From positions 25,897 through 89,896 of the forward strand of contig NZ_VMNW02000028.1 of assembly GCF_007713735.2 (NCBI RefSeq): 64,000 bases of DNA, written 5' to 3'. The stretch's first letter is position 1. Every line of letters starts with the position of its first letter. The position numbers and the translations under genes are program-made. Shown one piece after another: positions 1 to 9,191 of this stretch. This stretch comes from Amycolatopsis acidicola (GTDB lineage: Bacteria > Actinomycetota > Actinomycetes > Mycobacteriales > Pseudonocardiaceae). The notes under the pieces are model-generated. The model did not search any database. It was not told the origin of the DNA and worked only from the letters and a program-made list of their open reading frames with translations.

Positions 1-239
1 TGCCGGTCGACGAGCACGCCGAGCGGCAGGGCCAGCGCGAGCGCGGGCACCAGCTGCAGGAAACTCAGCCAGCCGATCTGCTGCGCCGTCGCGTCGAGCA
101 CCAGCACCGCGGTGAGCGGGAAGGCCAGCGAAGTCACCTGGCTGCCGGCCACCGACAGTGTCTCCCCCACCCAGAACTTCAGGAAATCCTTGTTGTGCCA
201 CAGGCTTTTCGGGGTGTCCCGGGTTTCCGCCGCGGTCAT
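1..239 (-). CDS. MFS transporter, N-terminal part (cut by window edge)
   Basis: Only the first ~79 residues are inside the window. The protein begins with a short polar leader containing KSLWHNKDFLKFWVGETLS, then a hydrophobic helix, then an amphipathic stretch ending LPLGVLVDR, which is the typical helix 1-2 layout and first cytoplasmic loop of MFS exporters of the MFS_3/EntS type. Its ATG (237-239) overlaps the NRPS stop codon as ATGA, so it is the next gene of the same operon. By position it is the likely exporter or self-resistance pump for the NRPS product. Family is fairly sure; substrate is inference. Confidence 0.8.
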   Translation of the reverse strand, partial: MTAAETRDTPKSLWHNKDFLKFWVGETLSVAGSQVTSLAFPLTAVLVLDATAQQIGWLSFLQLVPALALALPLGVLVDR

Positions 240-3200
240 CCGCCCGCCTCCAGCTCCGCCCGCACGGTCGCGGCGATGGCATGCAGCCCGGCACCCGACC
301 AGATCGAGAAGTGGTCACCGTCCACTGTGTACTCCTGGAACTCGTCGGCGTGGCGCCCCCACCGCATGAACGTGTCCGGCGACGCGGTAGCGCGGATGAG
401 CACCAGGTTGCCGTGGAACGTGCCGCGTGGCCGGTACGCGGCCAGCGCGTCCACGTTCGCCCGGAACACCGCGTAGCGGCGCCGGAGGAACTCGGCGTCC
501 ATCTCCGGGGCCAGCGCGCCCGTCCCGGCCAGTTCGGTGAGCGCGGCTTCCGCGTCCACGTCCTGGTCGGCGACCGAGGCGAGCAGTTTCTCCAGCGCGG
601 GCACCACTCCGCCCGGCGTGCCCGCCATCTCCGCGGCGAACTGCCGCAGCAGCAGGTGTTCCGGCAGCACGCCACCCTTCTGACGCAGCTGCGAGTCGAC
701 GATGACCAGCAGCGGCACCTCGACCCCGGCGTCCTGCAGCCGCAGGGCCATGTCGAAGGCGACCGTGCCGCCCATCGACCAGCCGAGCAGCCGGTAGGCG
801 CCGGCCGGGCGGGTCTCGCGGAGCGCGTCGACGTACTCGGCGGCCAGCTCCTCGACCGTGCCCAGCGGGGTGCGGTCGTTGTCGAACCCCGGCGCCTCCA
901 GGCTGAACACCGGGTGAGCGTCGAGCAGCCCGGCTAGACCGGAGTACGCGTAGGCGGAACCGGAAACCGGCGGCAGGCAGAACAACGGCGGCTGCTCGCC
1001 GTCCGCCTTCAGCACCACGAGCGGGTCGCGGTCGGCGGCCGCCCCGGTCGCGCGAAGGGCGTCGACCGTGCCCGCCACCGCGCTCACCATCGACGAGCCG
1101 TAGAGCTGCTTGACGTTCACCTTCACGCCGAACGCCCGGCTCAGCCTGCTGGCCAGCCGCATCGCCTGCAGCGAACTCCCGCCCAGCTCGAAGAAATCGT
1201 CCCCGGCGCCGACGCGCGCGAGCGAAAGCACCTCGGCGAACACCTCGGCCACCGTCGCCTCGGTCGGCGTGCGCGGCTCGATCCACTCCGCCACTTCGCG
1301 GGCCCGCTCGGGGCCGGCGGCCGGGTCCGGCAGCGCGGCCCGGTCGACCTTGCGCGCGGTGGTCAGCGGGAACTTGTCCAGCACGAGCCAGCTCGACGGC
1401 ACCATGTACCCGGGCAGCTGATCGCCGACGTGGCGACGCAGGTCGGCCGGAGTGGGCGCTTCCCGTTCCGCGGCCGGCACCACGTAACCGACCAAACGGT
1501 TGTCCCCGGCCGGATCCGGGCGCAGCGCGACCGCCGCCGCCGCGACGTCAGGATGACTCAGCAGCGCGGATTCGATCTCCTCCAGCTCGATCCGCAGCCC
1601 GTGCAGCTGCACCTGCGTGTCGAGCCTGCCGAAGAACTCCAGGTCCCCGTCCGCGTTCCAGCGCACGAGATCACCGCTGCGGTAGACGCGCCCGGTCGGC
1701 CGGAAGGGGTCGCGCACGAACTTCTCGGCGGTCAGCTCCGGCCGGTTGAGGTAGCCGCGGGCGAGCCCTTCCGCGCCCCCGATCAGCAGCTCCCCCGGCA
1801 CACCCGGCGGCACGAGATTGTTCCACCGGTCCACCACGTACATCCGGCGGTCGGGATACGGCTTGCCGATCGGCGGGGCGCCGCGCCAGTCCCGGTGCGG
1901 GCATTCGTACGCCGTGCAGCCGACGGCCGCTTCGGTCGGCCCGTACACGTTCACCAGCCTGCGCTCGCCGGTGTTCCACTTGTTCACCAGCTCGCCGGGC
2001 ACGGCCTCCCCGCCCGCCATGATCTTGCGCAGCGCCGGGTAGGGTTCCGCGTCCAGCAGGGAAAGCATGGCCGGGGAGAAGCAGACGTAGCTCACCTGCT
2101 CGGCCCGCATCAGCTCGGCCAGCGCGTCCGCCGAGCCGCCGGTTTCGGGCGGCACCAGCACCAGCGTCGCGCCGACGGTGAGCCCGGTGAAGATCTCGCC
2201 CTGCGACATGTCGAAGGCGAGCGCGGCGAGCTGCAGCATCCGGTCGTCCGGGCCGAGTGAGAACGTGCGCCGGTAGGACTCGATGAACGACGTCAGCGCC
2301 CGGTGCTCGATCAGCACACCCTTCGGTTTCCCCGTGGAGCCCGAGGTGTAAAGCACGTAGGCGAGTGAATCGCGGGTGGCGGGCGCACTCTCCACTATGG
2401 ACGGTGCGGCCTCGATCTCGTCCCATTGCGTGTCGAGGCAGATCATCGCCGGGGCGCGATCGGGCAGCTTGCCCGCGACGGCGGCCTGGGTGAGCACCAG
2501 CGGCGCCCCGGTGTCGGTGAGCATGAACTCCTGGCGGGCGGCCGGGTGCGCGGGGTCGAGTACGACGAACGCCGCGCCCGCCTTGAGCACGCCCAGCAGC
2601 GCGACGAGGGTGTCCAGTTCGCGTTCCATCGCCACGGCGACGATGCGTTCCGGGCCGATTCCGTGTGCCCGCAGGTAGTTCGCGAGGATCCCGGCCCGGC
2701 GGTCCAGCTCGCCGTAGCTGAGCTCCTTGCCCCGGCAGACCGCCGCGATCGCGTCCGGGTCGGCCGCCGCGGTGCGCGCGATGACCTCGTGCACCGGGTC
2801 GGCCGGTGCCCCGGATCGCACGCCCTGGCCGTACTCCAGCAGTTGCCTGCGTTCGGCGCGCGATACCAGCGGCAGCTGGGAAATCCGCAGCGACGGGTCG
2901 CCGCACATCGCGGACAGGACCCGCTCGACGTGTCCCGCGAGCGCCTGGATCCGCCACTCGTCGAACAGCTCGGTGGAGTACTCGATGCCCAGCGTCAGCT
3001 CGTCCCCCGCCTCCACGAACGTCAGCGCGAGATCGAACCGGGACTGCGCCCACTGCGCGTCGATGGGCGCGGTTTCGATGCCGGGGAACGCGAGGCCCCC
3101 GGCCGTGGTGCGCGCGCCCAGCAACTGCACGCACACGCCGAACAGCGGGTTCCGGCTGGGATCGCGCACCGGGCGCAGCCGGTCCACGACCTTCTCGAAC

Positions 3201-4204
3201 GGCGCGTCCTGGTTGTCGAACGCGTCCAGGTTGGCCTCGGAAATCCGGGCGAGCAGCTCGTAGGCCGCCGGGTCGCCGGAGAGGTCGGTCCGCAGCACCA
3301 CCATGTTCGTGAAGAAGCCGACCAGGTCCTCCAGCTCCGGTTCGGTGCGCCCGGGCATGGGCACGCCGAGCGGTACGTCGTCCTGGCCGGTGTAGCGCGA
3401 GAGCACCACGTTCACCGCCGCGACGAGCGGGACGAACAGCGAAACCCCTTGTGAGGCGGCGAATTCCCGCGCGCGGCGGAGCAGTTCGGGCGGCAGCGGG
3501 GCGCGCAGGGTGGCCCCGGCCGAGCTGAGTCCGGCGGGCCTCGGCCGGTCGGCGGGCAGGTCGAGCACCGGCAGCCCGGCGAGCTGCTCCGCCCAGTACT
3601 CCAGCTGCTCGGCGATGACGCCGGTGCCGAGCTGTTCGTGTTGCCAGGCAACGTAATCGCCGTAGCCGGTGGGCAGTTCCGGGAACTCCGGCCGCTCGCC
3701 TTCGTACAGCGCGCGGTAGGCGTCGGCGAGGTCGCGGTGGAGGATCGAAGCCGACCAGCCGTCGGTGACGATGTGGTGGATGGTCAGGCAGAGCACGTGC
3801 TCCCGCTCCCCGAGGCGGAAGAGCGTGAACCGGTACATCGGCCCTTCGGCGAGGTCGAACGGGGTGCCGATCTCTTCCAGCAACGCGGCGCCGACCTCGT
3901 TCTCCGACGCGCCCGTGAAGTCCTGGTATCGCAGCCGGACGGCGAGCTCGGCGGGCGCGATCACCTGGTACGGCGTGCCGTCGTCCGAGCCGAAGGTGGC
4001 GCGCAGGCTGTCGTGCCTGGCCACCACGGCCGCGAGCGCTTCGCCCATGATCTCCCGGTCGAGCGCGCCCAGCAGGCGGTGCACGATCGGCACGTTGTAG
4101 GTCGGTTCCCCCGGCGCCAGCTGGTCGAGAAACCACAGCTGCTGCTGCCCGTGCGACAACGGCAGCCGCTCCGCGCCTGAACTCTCCATTGTGGACCCCT
4201 CCAT
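236..4204 (-). CDS. Single-module non-ribosomal peptide synthetase, C-A-T-TE
   Basis: 1322 aa. The condensation domain (about residues 15-440) has the intact HHIVTDG motif at 143-149. The adenylation domain (about 470-960) has LYTSGSTGKPKG near 620. The carrier domain has DDFFELGGSSLQ near 1005-1012 with the phosphopantetheine serine. The C-terminal thioesterase has GWSMGG near 1141. Reading the eight specificity positions against GrsA from memory gives D-M-G-C-I-A-V-V, which I cannot match to a known substrate. An N-terminal C domain needs an upstream acyl or peptidyl donor, and none is visible here. There is no MbtH gene nearby. An in-frame ATG at 4189 with a strong GGAGGGG just upstream may be the true start. 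It is the penultimate visible gene of the operon. Confidence 0.93.
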   Translation of the reverse strand: MEGSTMESSGAERLPLSHGQQQLWFLDQLAPGEPTYNVPIVHRLLGALDREIMGEALAAVVARHDSLRATFGSDDGTPYQVIAPAELAVRLRYQDFTGASENEVGAALLEEIGTPFDLAEGPMYRFTLFRLGEREHVLCLTIHHIVTDGWSASILHRDLADAYRALYEGERPEFPELPTGYGDYVAWQHEQLGTGVIAEQLEYWAEQLAGLPVLDLPADRPRPAGLSSAGATLRAPLPPELLRRAREFAASQGVSLFVPLVAAVNVVLSRYTGQDDVPLGVPMPGRTEPELEDLVGFFTNMVVLRTDLSGDPAAYELLARISEANLDAFDNQDAPFEKVVDRLRPVRDPSRNPLFGVCVQLLGARTTAGGLAFPGIETAPIDAQWAQSRFDLALTFVEAGDELTLGIEYSTELFDEWRIQALAGHVERVLSAMCGDPSLRISQLPLVSRAERRQLLEYGQGVRSGAPADPVHEVIARTAAADPDAIAAVCRGKELSYGELDRRAGILANYLRAHGIGPERIVAVAMERELDTLVALLGVLKAGAAFVVLDPAHPAARQEFMLTDTGAPLVLTQAAVAGKLPDRAPAMICLDTQWDEIEAAPSIVESAPATRDSLAYVLYTSGSTGKPKGVLIEHRALTSFIESYRRTFSLGPDDRMLQLAALAFDMSQGEIFTGLTVGATLVLVPPETGGSADALAELMRAEQVSYVCFSPAMLSLLDAEPYPALRKIMAGGEAVPGELVNKWNTGERRLVNVYGPTEAAVGCTAYECPHRDWRGAPPIGKPYPDRRMYVVDRWNNLVPPGVPGELLIGGAEGLARGYLNRPELTAEKFVRDPFRPTGRVYRSGDLVRWNADGDLEFFGRLDTQVQLHGLRIELEEIESALLSHPDVAAAAVALRPDPAGDNRLVGYVVPAAEREAPTPADLRRHVGDQLPGYMVPSSWLVLDKFPLTTARKVDRAALPDPAAGPERAREVAEWIEPRTPTEATVAEVFAEVLSLARVGAGDDFFELGGSSLQAMRLASRLSRAFGVKVNVKQLYGSSMVSAVAGTVDALRATGAAADRDPLVVLKADGEQPPLFCLPPVSGSAYAYSGLAGLLDAHPVFSLEAPGFDNDRTPLGTVEELAAEYVDALRETRPAGAYRLLGWSMGGTVAFDMALRLQDAGVEVPLLVIVDSQLRQKGGVLPEHLLLRQFAAEMAGTPGGVVPALEKLLASVADQDVDAEAALTELAGTGALAPEMDAEFLRRRYAVFRANVDALAAYRPRGTFHGNLVLIRATASPDTFMRWGRHADEFQEYTVDGDHFSIWSGAGLHAIAATVRAELEAGG

Positions 4205-4231
4205 CTTCAGTGCCTCCCCCGGCGGCCACGG

Positions 4232-5362
4232 TCATGTCGCGGCCGCCACCTTCGCCGGCCAGGACCGGCGGTAGAGCTCCAGCAGGGCCGGTTTGGTCAC
4301 GGCGACCGGCGTGTTCTCCAGCACCGGCCGGTAGGTCGCCGCGAGCCCCGCGAGCCGCGGCAGATCCCCGTCCGGCACGCAGTAGGTGTCCAGCCCGGTG
4401 GGTACGCCCAGTTCGTCGAGCAGCGCGGCGAACGCGGCGCCGACCTCGGCGGGGCGACCGTGCCAGGCCGCCAGCAGCGCGCCGTGCCGTTCACTGTCGT
4501 TCCCGCCCAACATGCTCAGCGCGGCCGGCGCGACGACCGCGTTGGCCCGGCCATGGCTGAGCCCGTACTCGCTGGTCAGCGGGTAGCCCAGCGCGTGCAC
4601 GACGCCTGCGTTGGTGTTCGCCATCGCCACGCTCGCCAGCAGACAGCCGAAGCCCAGTTCCCGCGACACCCCGGGCTGACCGTCCACAACGGACTGAAGA
4701 CTACGGGTGATCCGGCCGACCGCCCGCAGCGCGAGGCCACTGGTGACCGGTGTCCCGGCCCGGGCGAAGAACGCTTCGATCGCGTGCAGCAACGAATCCA
4801 GCGCGGTGTCCAGCACGACTTCACGCGGCGCCGTCGCGGCCAGCGCCGGGTCGAGGAGCACGGCGCTGGGCCGCAGGCCGAGGCCGCTGACCGCGTACCG
4901 GCGGCCGTGCGGACCGGCGATCACCGCGTGCGCCGTGACCTCCGCGCCACCCGGCGTGGTCGGCACGGCGAACACGGGCGGCGCGGCGCCGGTGAACTGG
5001 CCGAGCCCTTCGAACTGGGCCAGGCGCGGGCTCCCCGGCTCACCGAGCAGGCCCGCCGCCGCCTTCGCCGCGTCGATGACGCTGCCGCCGCCGACCGCGA
5101 CCAGCGCGTCGTGCCTGCCGGAGCGGTACGCCTGCGCGCACCGCTCCACCACGGTCTCGCCAGGGCAGCCGTGCACTCCCCGCCAGACGACCGGCTTCCG
5201 GTTCGACGCCAGGATCAGCGCCGCCACCAGATCGGCCCAGCCCGCCTCCGACACCCCCGCGTCGGTGACCACGAGCAGCCGCCGGATCCGCTTGTCCGTC
5301 AGCACCCGCCGGAGCCCGGTGACCGGGCCGATCCGGACCGGCGGGCGAACCAGCGCGCTCAC
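4232..5362 (-). CDS. Iron-containing alcohol dehydrogenase family protein (1)
   Basis: 376 aa, normal for the Fe-ADH/glycerol dehydrogenase/dehydroquinate-synthase superfamily. The N-terminal half is the nucleotide-binding domain with VAVGGGSVIDAAKA. The C-terminal helical domain has the metal ligands: D and H in LDSLLHAIEAF, then H in VVHALGYPL and H in LSHGRANAV. It therefore looks catalytically complete and should reduce an aldehyde or ketone, or oxidise the alcohol, with NAD(P)H. GTG start; overlaps the upstream transketolase stop as GTGA. It is clearly different from the second Fe-ADH of the operon, so the two probably act on different carbonyls. Substrate unknown. Confidence 0.85.
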   Translation of the reverse strand: MSALVRPPVRIGPVTGLRRVLTDKRIRRLLVVTDAGVSEAGWADLVAALILASNRKPVVWRGVHGCPGETVVERCAQAYRSGRHDALVAVGGGSVIDAAKAAAGLLGEPGSPRLAQFEGLGQFTGAAPPVFAVPTTPGGAEVTAHAVIAGPHGRRYAVSGLGLRPSAVLLDPALAATAPREVVLDTALDSLLHAIEAFFARAGTPVTSGLALRAVGRITRSLQSVVDGQPGVSRELGFGCLLASVAMANTNAGVVHALGYPLTSEYGLSHGRANAVVAPAALSMLGGNDSERHGALLAAWHGRPAEVGAAFAALLDELGVPTGLDTYCVPDGDLPRLAGLAATYRPVLENTPVAVTKPALLELYRRSWPAKVAAAT

Positions 5363-6327
5363 AGCCGCTCCAACGCCGAGCGAACGCCGTCGCGCACGTG
5401 CTCCGCGGAAAGGCCATACCTGGCCAGCATTTCCGGGTATTCGGCGGTGTCGGTGCAGAAGACGTCCGGCACGGCGAAGCGCAGCAGCGGCGCGGGGTGC
5501 CGGGTGAGCAGCGTGCTCGCGACCGCCGACCCCAGCCCGCCGTGGATGTTGTGGTCCTCGTAGGTGACGACCAGCCGCGCCACGCGGGCCGCGTCCACGA
5601 TCGCCTTGGTGTCCAAGGGTTTCAGCGTGTGCATGTTCAGCACGCGCACGCGGAGCCCGTACTCGCCCAGCAGCCCGGCCGCCTCCAGCGCCTGCGGCAC
5701 GATCTGGCAGCCGGTGGCGATGATCGCGACATCCGGCGAGCCAGTGCCCTCGGCGAGCGTGACCGCGCGGCCGAGGGTGAACTCGTAGTGCTCGCTGTAC
5801 ACCGGCGGCGTGTCGCCCCGGCTGAGCCGCAGGTACACCGGCCCGTCGTGGCGGAACGCGGCGACGGTGGCGCGGTACGCCTCGTACGCGTCGGCCGGCG
5901 AAACCACCACCAGGTCCGGGATCGCCCTGGTGATCGCGATGTCCTCGAGGCAGCTGTGCGACGGGCCGGCGTAGCCACCGGAGAGCCCGGTGTAGTAGCC
6001 CGCGATCTTCACGTTGCTGCCCGCGTACGCCGCGTCCAGCCGGATCTGCTCACACGCCCGCAGCACGGCGAAAGCCGCGAAGGTGTTGACGAACGGGACC
6101 TTACCCGCCATCGCCATCCCGCAGGCGACGCTGACGAGATCGGCCTCCGCGATGCCCAGCTGCAGGTAGCGCGCGGGGAACTCCTTCCCGAACGGGACCG
6201 CGGGCAGCCCGAGGTCCCCCTCGACCGAGAACACCCGCTCGTTGAGCCGCGCCAGGTCGAGCTGCGCCTGCCTGCTGGTCACCCGGCTGGACAGGCCGTG
6301 CTCGGCGTACCAGTCCGCGAGCGTCAT
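5359..6327 (-). CDS. Transketolase C-terminal subunit (copy 1)
   Basis: 322 aa, the normal size of the separate C-terminal half of a split transketolase (Pyr domain plus C-terminal domain). The ThDP-activating glutamate is in LGIAEADLVS, and the domain carries the family's ACEQIR and YAGPSHSCLEDIA segments. It must pair with an N-terminal half that binds the ThDP diphosphate; the only one visible is at 9188-10027. ATGA overlap with the Fe-ADH upstream and GTGA overlap with the Fe-ADH downstream. Split transketolases occur in secondary-metabolite clusters (rifamycin orf15A/B, azinomycin), where they transfer two-carbon ketol groups. Partner choice and substrate are inference. Confidence 0.9.
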   Translation of the reverse strand: MTLADWYAEHGLSSRVTSRQAQLDLARLNERVFSVEGDLGLPAVPFGKEFPARYLQLGIAEADLVSVACGMAMAGKVPFVNTFAAFAVLRACEQIRLDAAYAGSNVKIAGYYTGLSGGYAGPSHSCLEDIAITRAIPDLVVVSPADAYEAYRATVAAFRHDGPVYLRLSRGDTPPVYSEHYEFTLGRAVTLAEGTGSPDVAIIATGCQIVPQALEAAGLLGEYGLRVRVLNMHTLKPLDTKAIVDAARVARLVVTYEDHNIHGGLGSAVASTLLTRHPAPLLRFAVPDVFCTDTAEYPEMLARYGLSAEHVRDGVRSALERL

Positions 6328-7493
6328 CGCGATCCCTCCCCCGCCACCTTGGCCACGACCCTGCGGATGTCCTCAGTGGACAGTGCGACCGGGTTGAGGC
6401 CGAGGTGGAAACCGTCTTCGAGCACCTTCGCCACGAGCGGGCCGATGTGCTCCTCCCGCACGCCGAGTTCGGCGGCGCCCGGGATTCCGCACTTCTCCAC
6501 CAGCTCCCGGACGGCCGCGACCGCGGACTTGGCCGCCACGTAGTCGTCCGTGCCGTGGTCGGCGACGCCCATCGCCCTGGCGACGGCGGCCAGCCGGCCG
6601 GCCAGGTAGGGCAGGTTGAACTCCATCGCCTCGGCGAGGAACAGCCCGACGCCGACCCCGTGGTGCACGTCGAACAGCGCGTTCACCGCGTGCGCGAACG
6701 CGTGGTCCGCCGCTCCCCCGCCCTTCATGGAGATCCCGGCGGCCAGGCTGCCGATGGTCATCCACTCGCGGGCCTCGAGGTCCGCGCCGTCGGCCACCGC
6801 CACCGGCAGCCAGCGCGAGATCACCGAGATCGCGTACAACGCCATCCCGTCCGTCAGCGGCTGCCGTTCGGACGAGGTGTACGCCCCGATGGCGTGCGCC
6901 AGCGCGTCGATCCCCGAGGCCGCCGTGGGGCCGGGCGGGAGCCCGGCCGTCAGCTCCGGATCGCACAGCGCGACCTGCGCCGGCACCGCGACCACGTGCA
7001 TCTTGAACACCCGCGCGCTGTCGGTGATGATCGCGCCCGCGACCACCTCGCTGCCGGTGCCCGACGTGGTCGGCACCAGCACCAGCGGCGGCACCGGGCT
7101 CCCCGGGGCCCTCGCGCCGTCTTCGAACTCGCGGATGTCCGCGCCGCCGGAGGCGACGACGGTCGCGGCGCATTTCGCCACGTCCATCGAGCTGCCGCCG
7201 CCGACCCCGAGCACCCCGTCACAGCCCGCCGCGACGTACGCCTCGGCCGCGGCCGCCACCTGCTTCTCGGACGGATTGGTGGCCAGGTCGGAAAACACCG
7301 TCACCGCGACGCCTTCGTCGCGCAACGCCGACAGCACCGGCTCGCACACCCCTGCACCGAGCACCCCGGGGTCGGTCACCACGAGCGCGTGCCGGATCCC
7401 TTGTGCCTTCGCCAGTCCGCCCGCACTGGCGGCGACCCCGCGTCCATAGTGGACTTCGGGGACCAGCTGGAAGAAACTCGGTTCAGTGAGCAT
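6324..7493 (-). CDS. Iron-containing alcohol dehydrogenase family protein (2)
   Basis: 389 aa, close to classical group III Fe-ADH length. VLGVGGGSSMDVAKCAA marks the nucleotide-binding domain and LVPTTSGTGSEV is a family signature. Metal ligands are present: D and H in SGIDALAHAIGAY, H in HAFAHAVNALF and H in DVHHGVGVG. Expected to be an NAD(P)-dependent alcohol/aldehyde oxidoreductase. It overlaps the racemase-like gene upstream by 11 bases and the transketolase C subunit downstream as ATGA. Sitting between two ketol-transfer subunits suggests it reduces a ketol or aldehyde intermediate, which is inference. Confidence 0.88.
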   Translation of the reverse strand: MLTEPSFFQLVPEVHYGRGVAASAGGLAKAQGIRHALVVTDPGVLGAGVCEPVLSALRDEGVAVTVFSDLATNPSEKQVAAAAEAYVAAGCDGVLGVGGGSSMDVAKCAATVVASGGADIREFEDGARAPGSPVPPLVLVPTTSGTGSEVVAGAIITDSARVFKMHVVAVPAQVALCDPELTAGLPPGPTAASGIDALAHAIGAYTSSERQPLTDGMALYAISVISRWLPVAVADGADLEAREWMTIGSLAAGISMKGGGAADHAFAHAVNALFDVHHGVGVGLFLAEAMEFNLPYLAGRLAAVARAMGVADHGTDDYVAAKSAVAAVRELVEKCGIPGAAELGVREEHIGPLVAKVLEDGFHLGLNPVALSTEDIRRVVAKVAGEGSR

Positions 7494-8199
7494 CGCCCAC
7501 CACCGAATGCCGGGAGCCCGAGACGGCCCAGTCGATCACCGTGAGGATGTCGAACACCGGAACCGGGATCAGCGGCCGGAGTTCGGACAGCACCGCGGGC
7601 AGCATCGTGCATTCGCTGACCAGCGCGCCGATGTCGGACTCGCGGGCGAGAAACTCGGTGATCACTTCGAGCAGGTCGTCGCGCAGCCGGGCGCGCAGCT
7701 CGCCGTCCATCTCCTTGGTCTCCAGGAAGCGGTTCCACGACCGGTAGCGGCCGACCCCGGCCACGCTGACCGGGGCCTCGGAGCTGCTCCAGCCGCAGGC
7801 GGTGAAGTTCTCCTCGCCGACCGCGTCCACGAAGAAGGTGAGAATCCCGACGCGGCGGTGCGGCCCGATCATCCTGGCCACCGTGGGCACGGCGATCAGA
7901 CTGGACAGCACGACCGGCACGTCGACGGCGTCCGCGACCTGCTGCTGCGCGAGCGCGAGCAGCCCGCAGTTGGCGGTGATCACGTCCACCCCGTCGTCCC
8001 GCAGTTCCCGCGCGGCGTCGAGGTAGTTCGGCAGCATCGGCGGGATGTCGGCGGGCCGGCGCGGGGTCGAGGACCCCGAGACCACCTTGCGGTGCACGGG
8101 ATGCGCGAAGCTCGCGTCGCTGGCCATGCAGCCGGGCACGTCCGCCATCCGGCCCGCCAGCATGAGCACCCCGACGGCGGGTTTTTCCTGTCTGGCCAT
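7483..8199 (-). CDS. Asp/Glu racemase / maleate isomerase-like protein
   Basis: 238 aa. Both halves of the pseudo-symmetric Asp/Glu-racemase fold carry the expected cysteine: C in VITANCGLLALAQQ (about residue 90) and C in VSECTMLPAVL (about 195). Members of this superfamily racemise or isomerise acids (aspartate/glutamate racemase, hydantoin racemase, maleate isomerase) or decarboxylate arylmalonates. The two cysteines favour a racemase or isomerase over a decarboxylase. Start chosen at 8199, where TGATG joins it to the stop of the upstream transketolase subunit; the longer open frame upstream is just the shadow of that gene. Its job in the pathway is unknown. Confidence 0.8.
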   Translation of the reverse strand: MARQEKPAVGVLMLAGRMADVPGCMASDASFAHPVHRKVVSGSSTPRRPADIPPMLPNYLDAARELRDDGVDVITANCGLLALAQQQVADAVDVPVVLSSLIAVPTVARMIGPHRRVGILTFFVDAVGEENFTACGWSSSEAPVSVAGVGRYRSWNRFLETKEMDGELRARLRDDLLEVITEFLARESDIGALVSECTMLPAVLSELRPLIPVPVFDILTVIDWAVSGSRHSVVGDAH

Positions 8200-9191
8200 C
8201 ACTTCCACCTCCGCAGAGCGGATTCGACCGCCGCGCGCACGCCGGGTACGTCGAGGCCGCACCGGGCCAGCTGGTCGGCGTACGAGCCGACGTCGTGGGC
8301 GAACGCGTCGGGCAGGCCGAGCATCCGCATCGGGACCGGGCAGCTCCCGGCGAGCACGTCGGCCACCGCGCCGCCGAGCCCGCCGATCGTCGAATGCTCC
8401 TCGACGGTCACCACGAGCCCGGTCGCTTTCGCGGACCGGACAAGGAGTTCCTCGTCGACCGGCTTGATCGTGTGCAGGTCGATCACGGTGGCGTGCACGC
8501 CGCGCGCGGCCAGCTGCCGCGCCGCTTCGAGCACCGTCGCGACCGTGGTCAACCCGGCCGCCACGAGGGTCACGTCCGCGCCTTCGGCGAGCACGTTGCC
8601 GCGGCCGATCTCGAAGGTCGCGTTCTCGTCGTAAACCTGGGGCGTCGCCTCCACCCCGAGCCGCAGGTACACCGGGCCGTCGAGCTGCGCGGCGGCCAGG
8701 GTCAGCTGGTACGCGCTGACCGCGTCGGCCGGCGCGAGCACCGTCATCCCCGGCAGCGACCGCGCCACGGCGAGGTCCTCGCCGCAGTGGTGGGTCGGGC
8801 CGGAGAACCCGGCCGCGACGCCGGTGAACGTTCCGGCGATCTTCACGTTCGTCCGGTGGTAGGCCACGTCGAGCCGGACCTGCTCGCAGGCCCGCATCAG
8901 CGCGAAACTGCCGAACGTGTTGACGAACGCGACCTTCCCGCGCAGCGCGAGCCCCGCGGCCGCGCCGATCAGGCTCGCCTCGGCGATGCCCATGTCCAGG
9001 AACCGCCCCGGATACCTTTCGGCGAACCGCAGCCCGCCGAAGTCGCCGAGGTCGCCCTCCAGCGAGAACACCCGGCCGTCGCGGTCCGCGGCGTGCAGCT
9101 GCGCGAGCCGGCAGGTGTCCACGGCGGACAGGCCGTAGCGCTCGACCCAGGCCGTGCTGCCGCACGCCGGTTCCACCACCACGGAGGTCAT
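8199..9191 (-). CDS. Transketolase C-terminal subunit (copy 2)
   Basis: 330 aa, a paralogue of the subunit at 5359-6327 with the same layout: FSLEGDLGDFGGL near the start, the ThDP-activating glutamate in DMGIAEASLIG, ACEQVRLDVAY, then FSGPTHHCGEDLAV. The ATG at 9191 overlaps the stop of the N-terminal subunit (ATGA), so translation of the two halves is probably coupled. This makes it the default partner of that N subunit. ORFs that extend it upstream are shadows of the N subunit. Confidence 0.9.
   Translation of the reverse strand: MTSVVVEPACGSTAWVERYGLSAVDTCRLAQLHAADRDGRVFSLEGDLGDFGGLRFAERYPGRFLDMGIAEASLIGAAAGLALRGKVAFVNTFGSFALMRACEQVRLDVAYHRTNVKIAGTFTGVAAGFSGPTHHCGEDLAVARSLPGMTVLAPADAVSAYQLTLAAAQLDGPVYLRLGVEATPQVYDENATFEIGRGNVLAEGADVTLVAAGLTTVATVLEAARQLAARGVHATVIDLHTIKPVDEELLVRSAKATGLVVTVEEHSTIGGLGGAVADVLAGSCPVPMRMLGLPDAFAHDVGSYADQLARCGLDVPGVRAAVESALRRWK

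Noticed and set aside
236..4204. Confident substrate prediction for the adenylation domain
   Set aside because: The eight-residue code read by eye (D-M-G-C-I-A-V-V) does not match a code I know.
1671..4235. 854-aa open frame on the minus strand over the NRPS
   Set aside because: Arg/Gly/Ala-rich shadow frame of the NRPS gene, with no domain signature and a frame typical of GC-rich DNA.
5359..9191. 1-deoxyxylulose-5-phosphate synthase or pyruvate dehydrogenase E1 halves
   Set aside because: N half has transketolase-style GDGECQEG and HPSRSIPG motifs and there are no E2/E3 genes, so split transketolase fits better.
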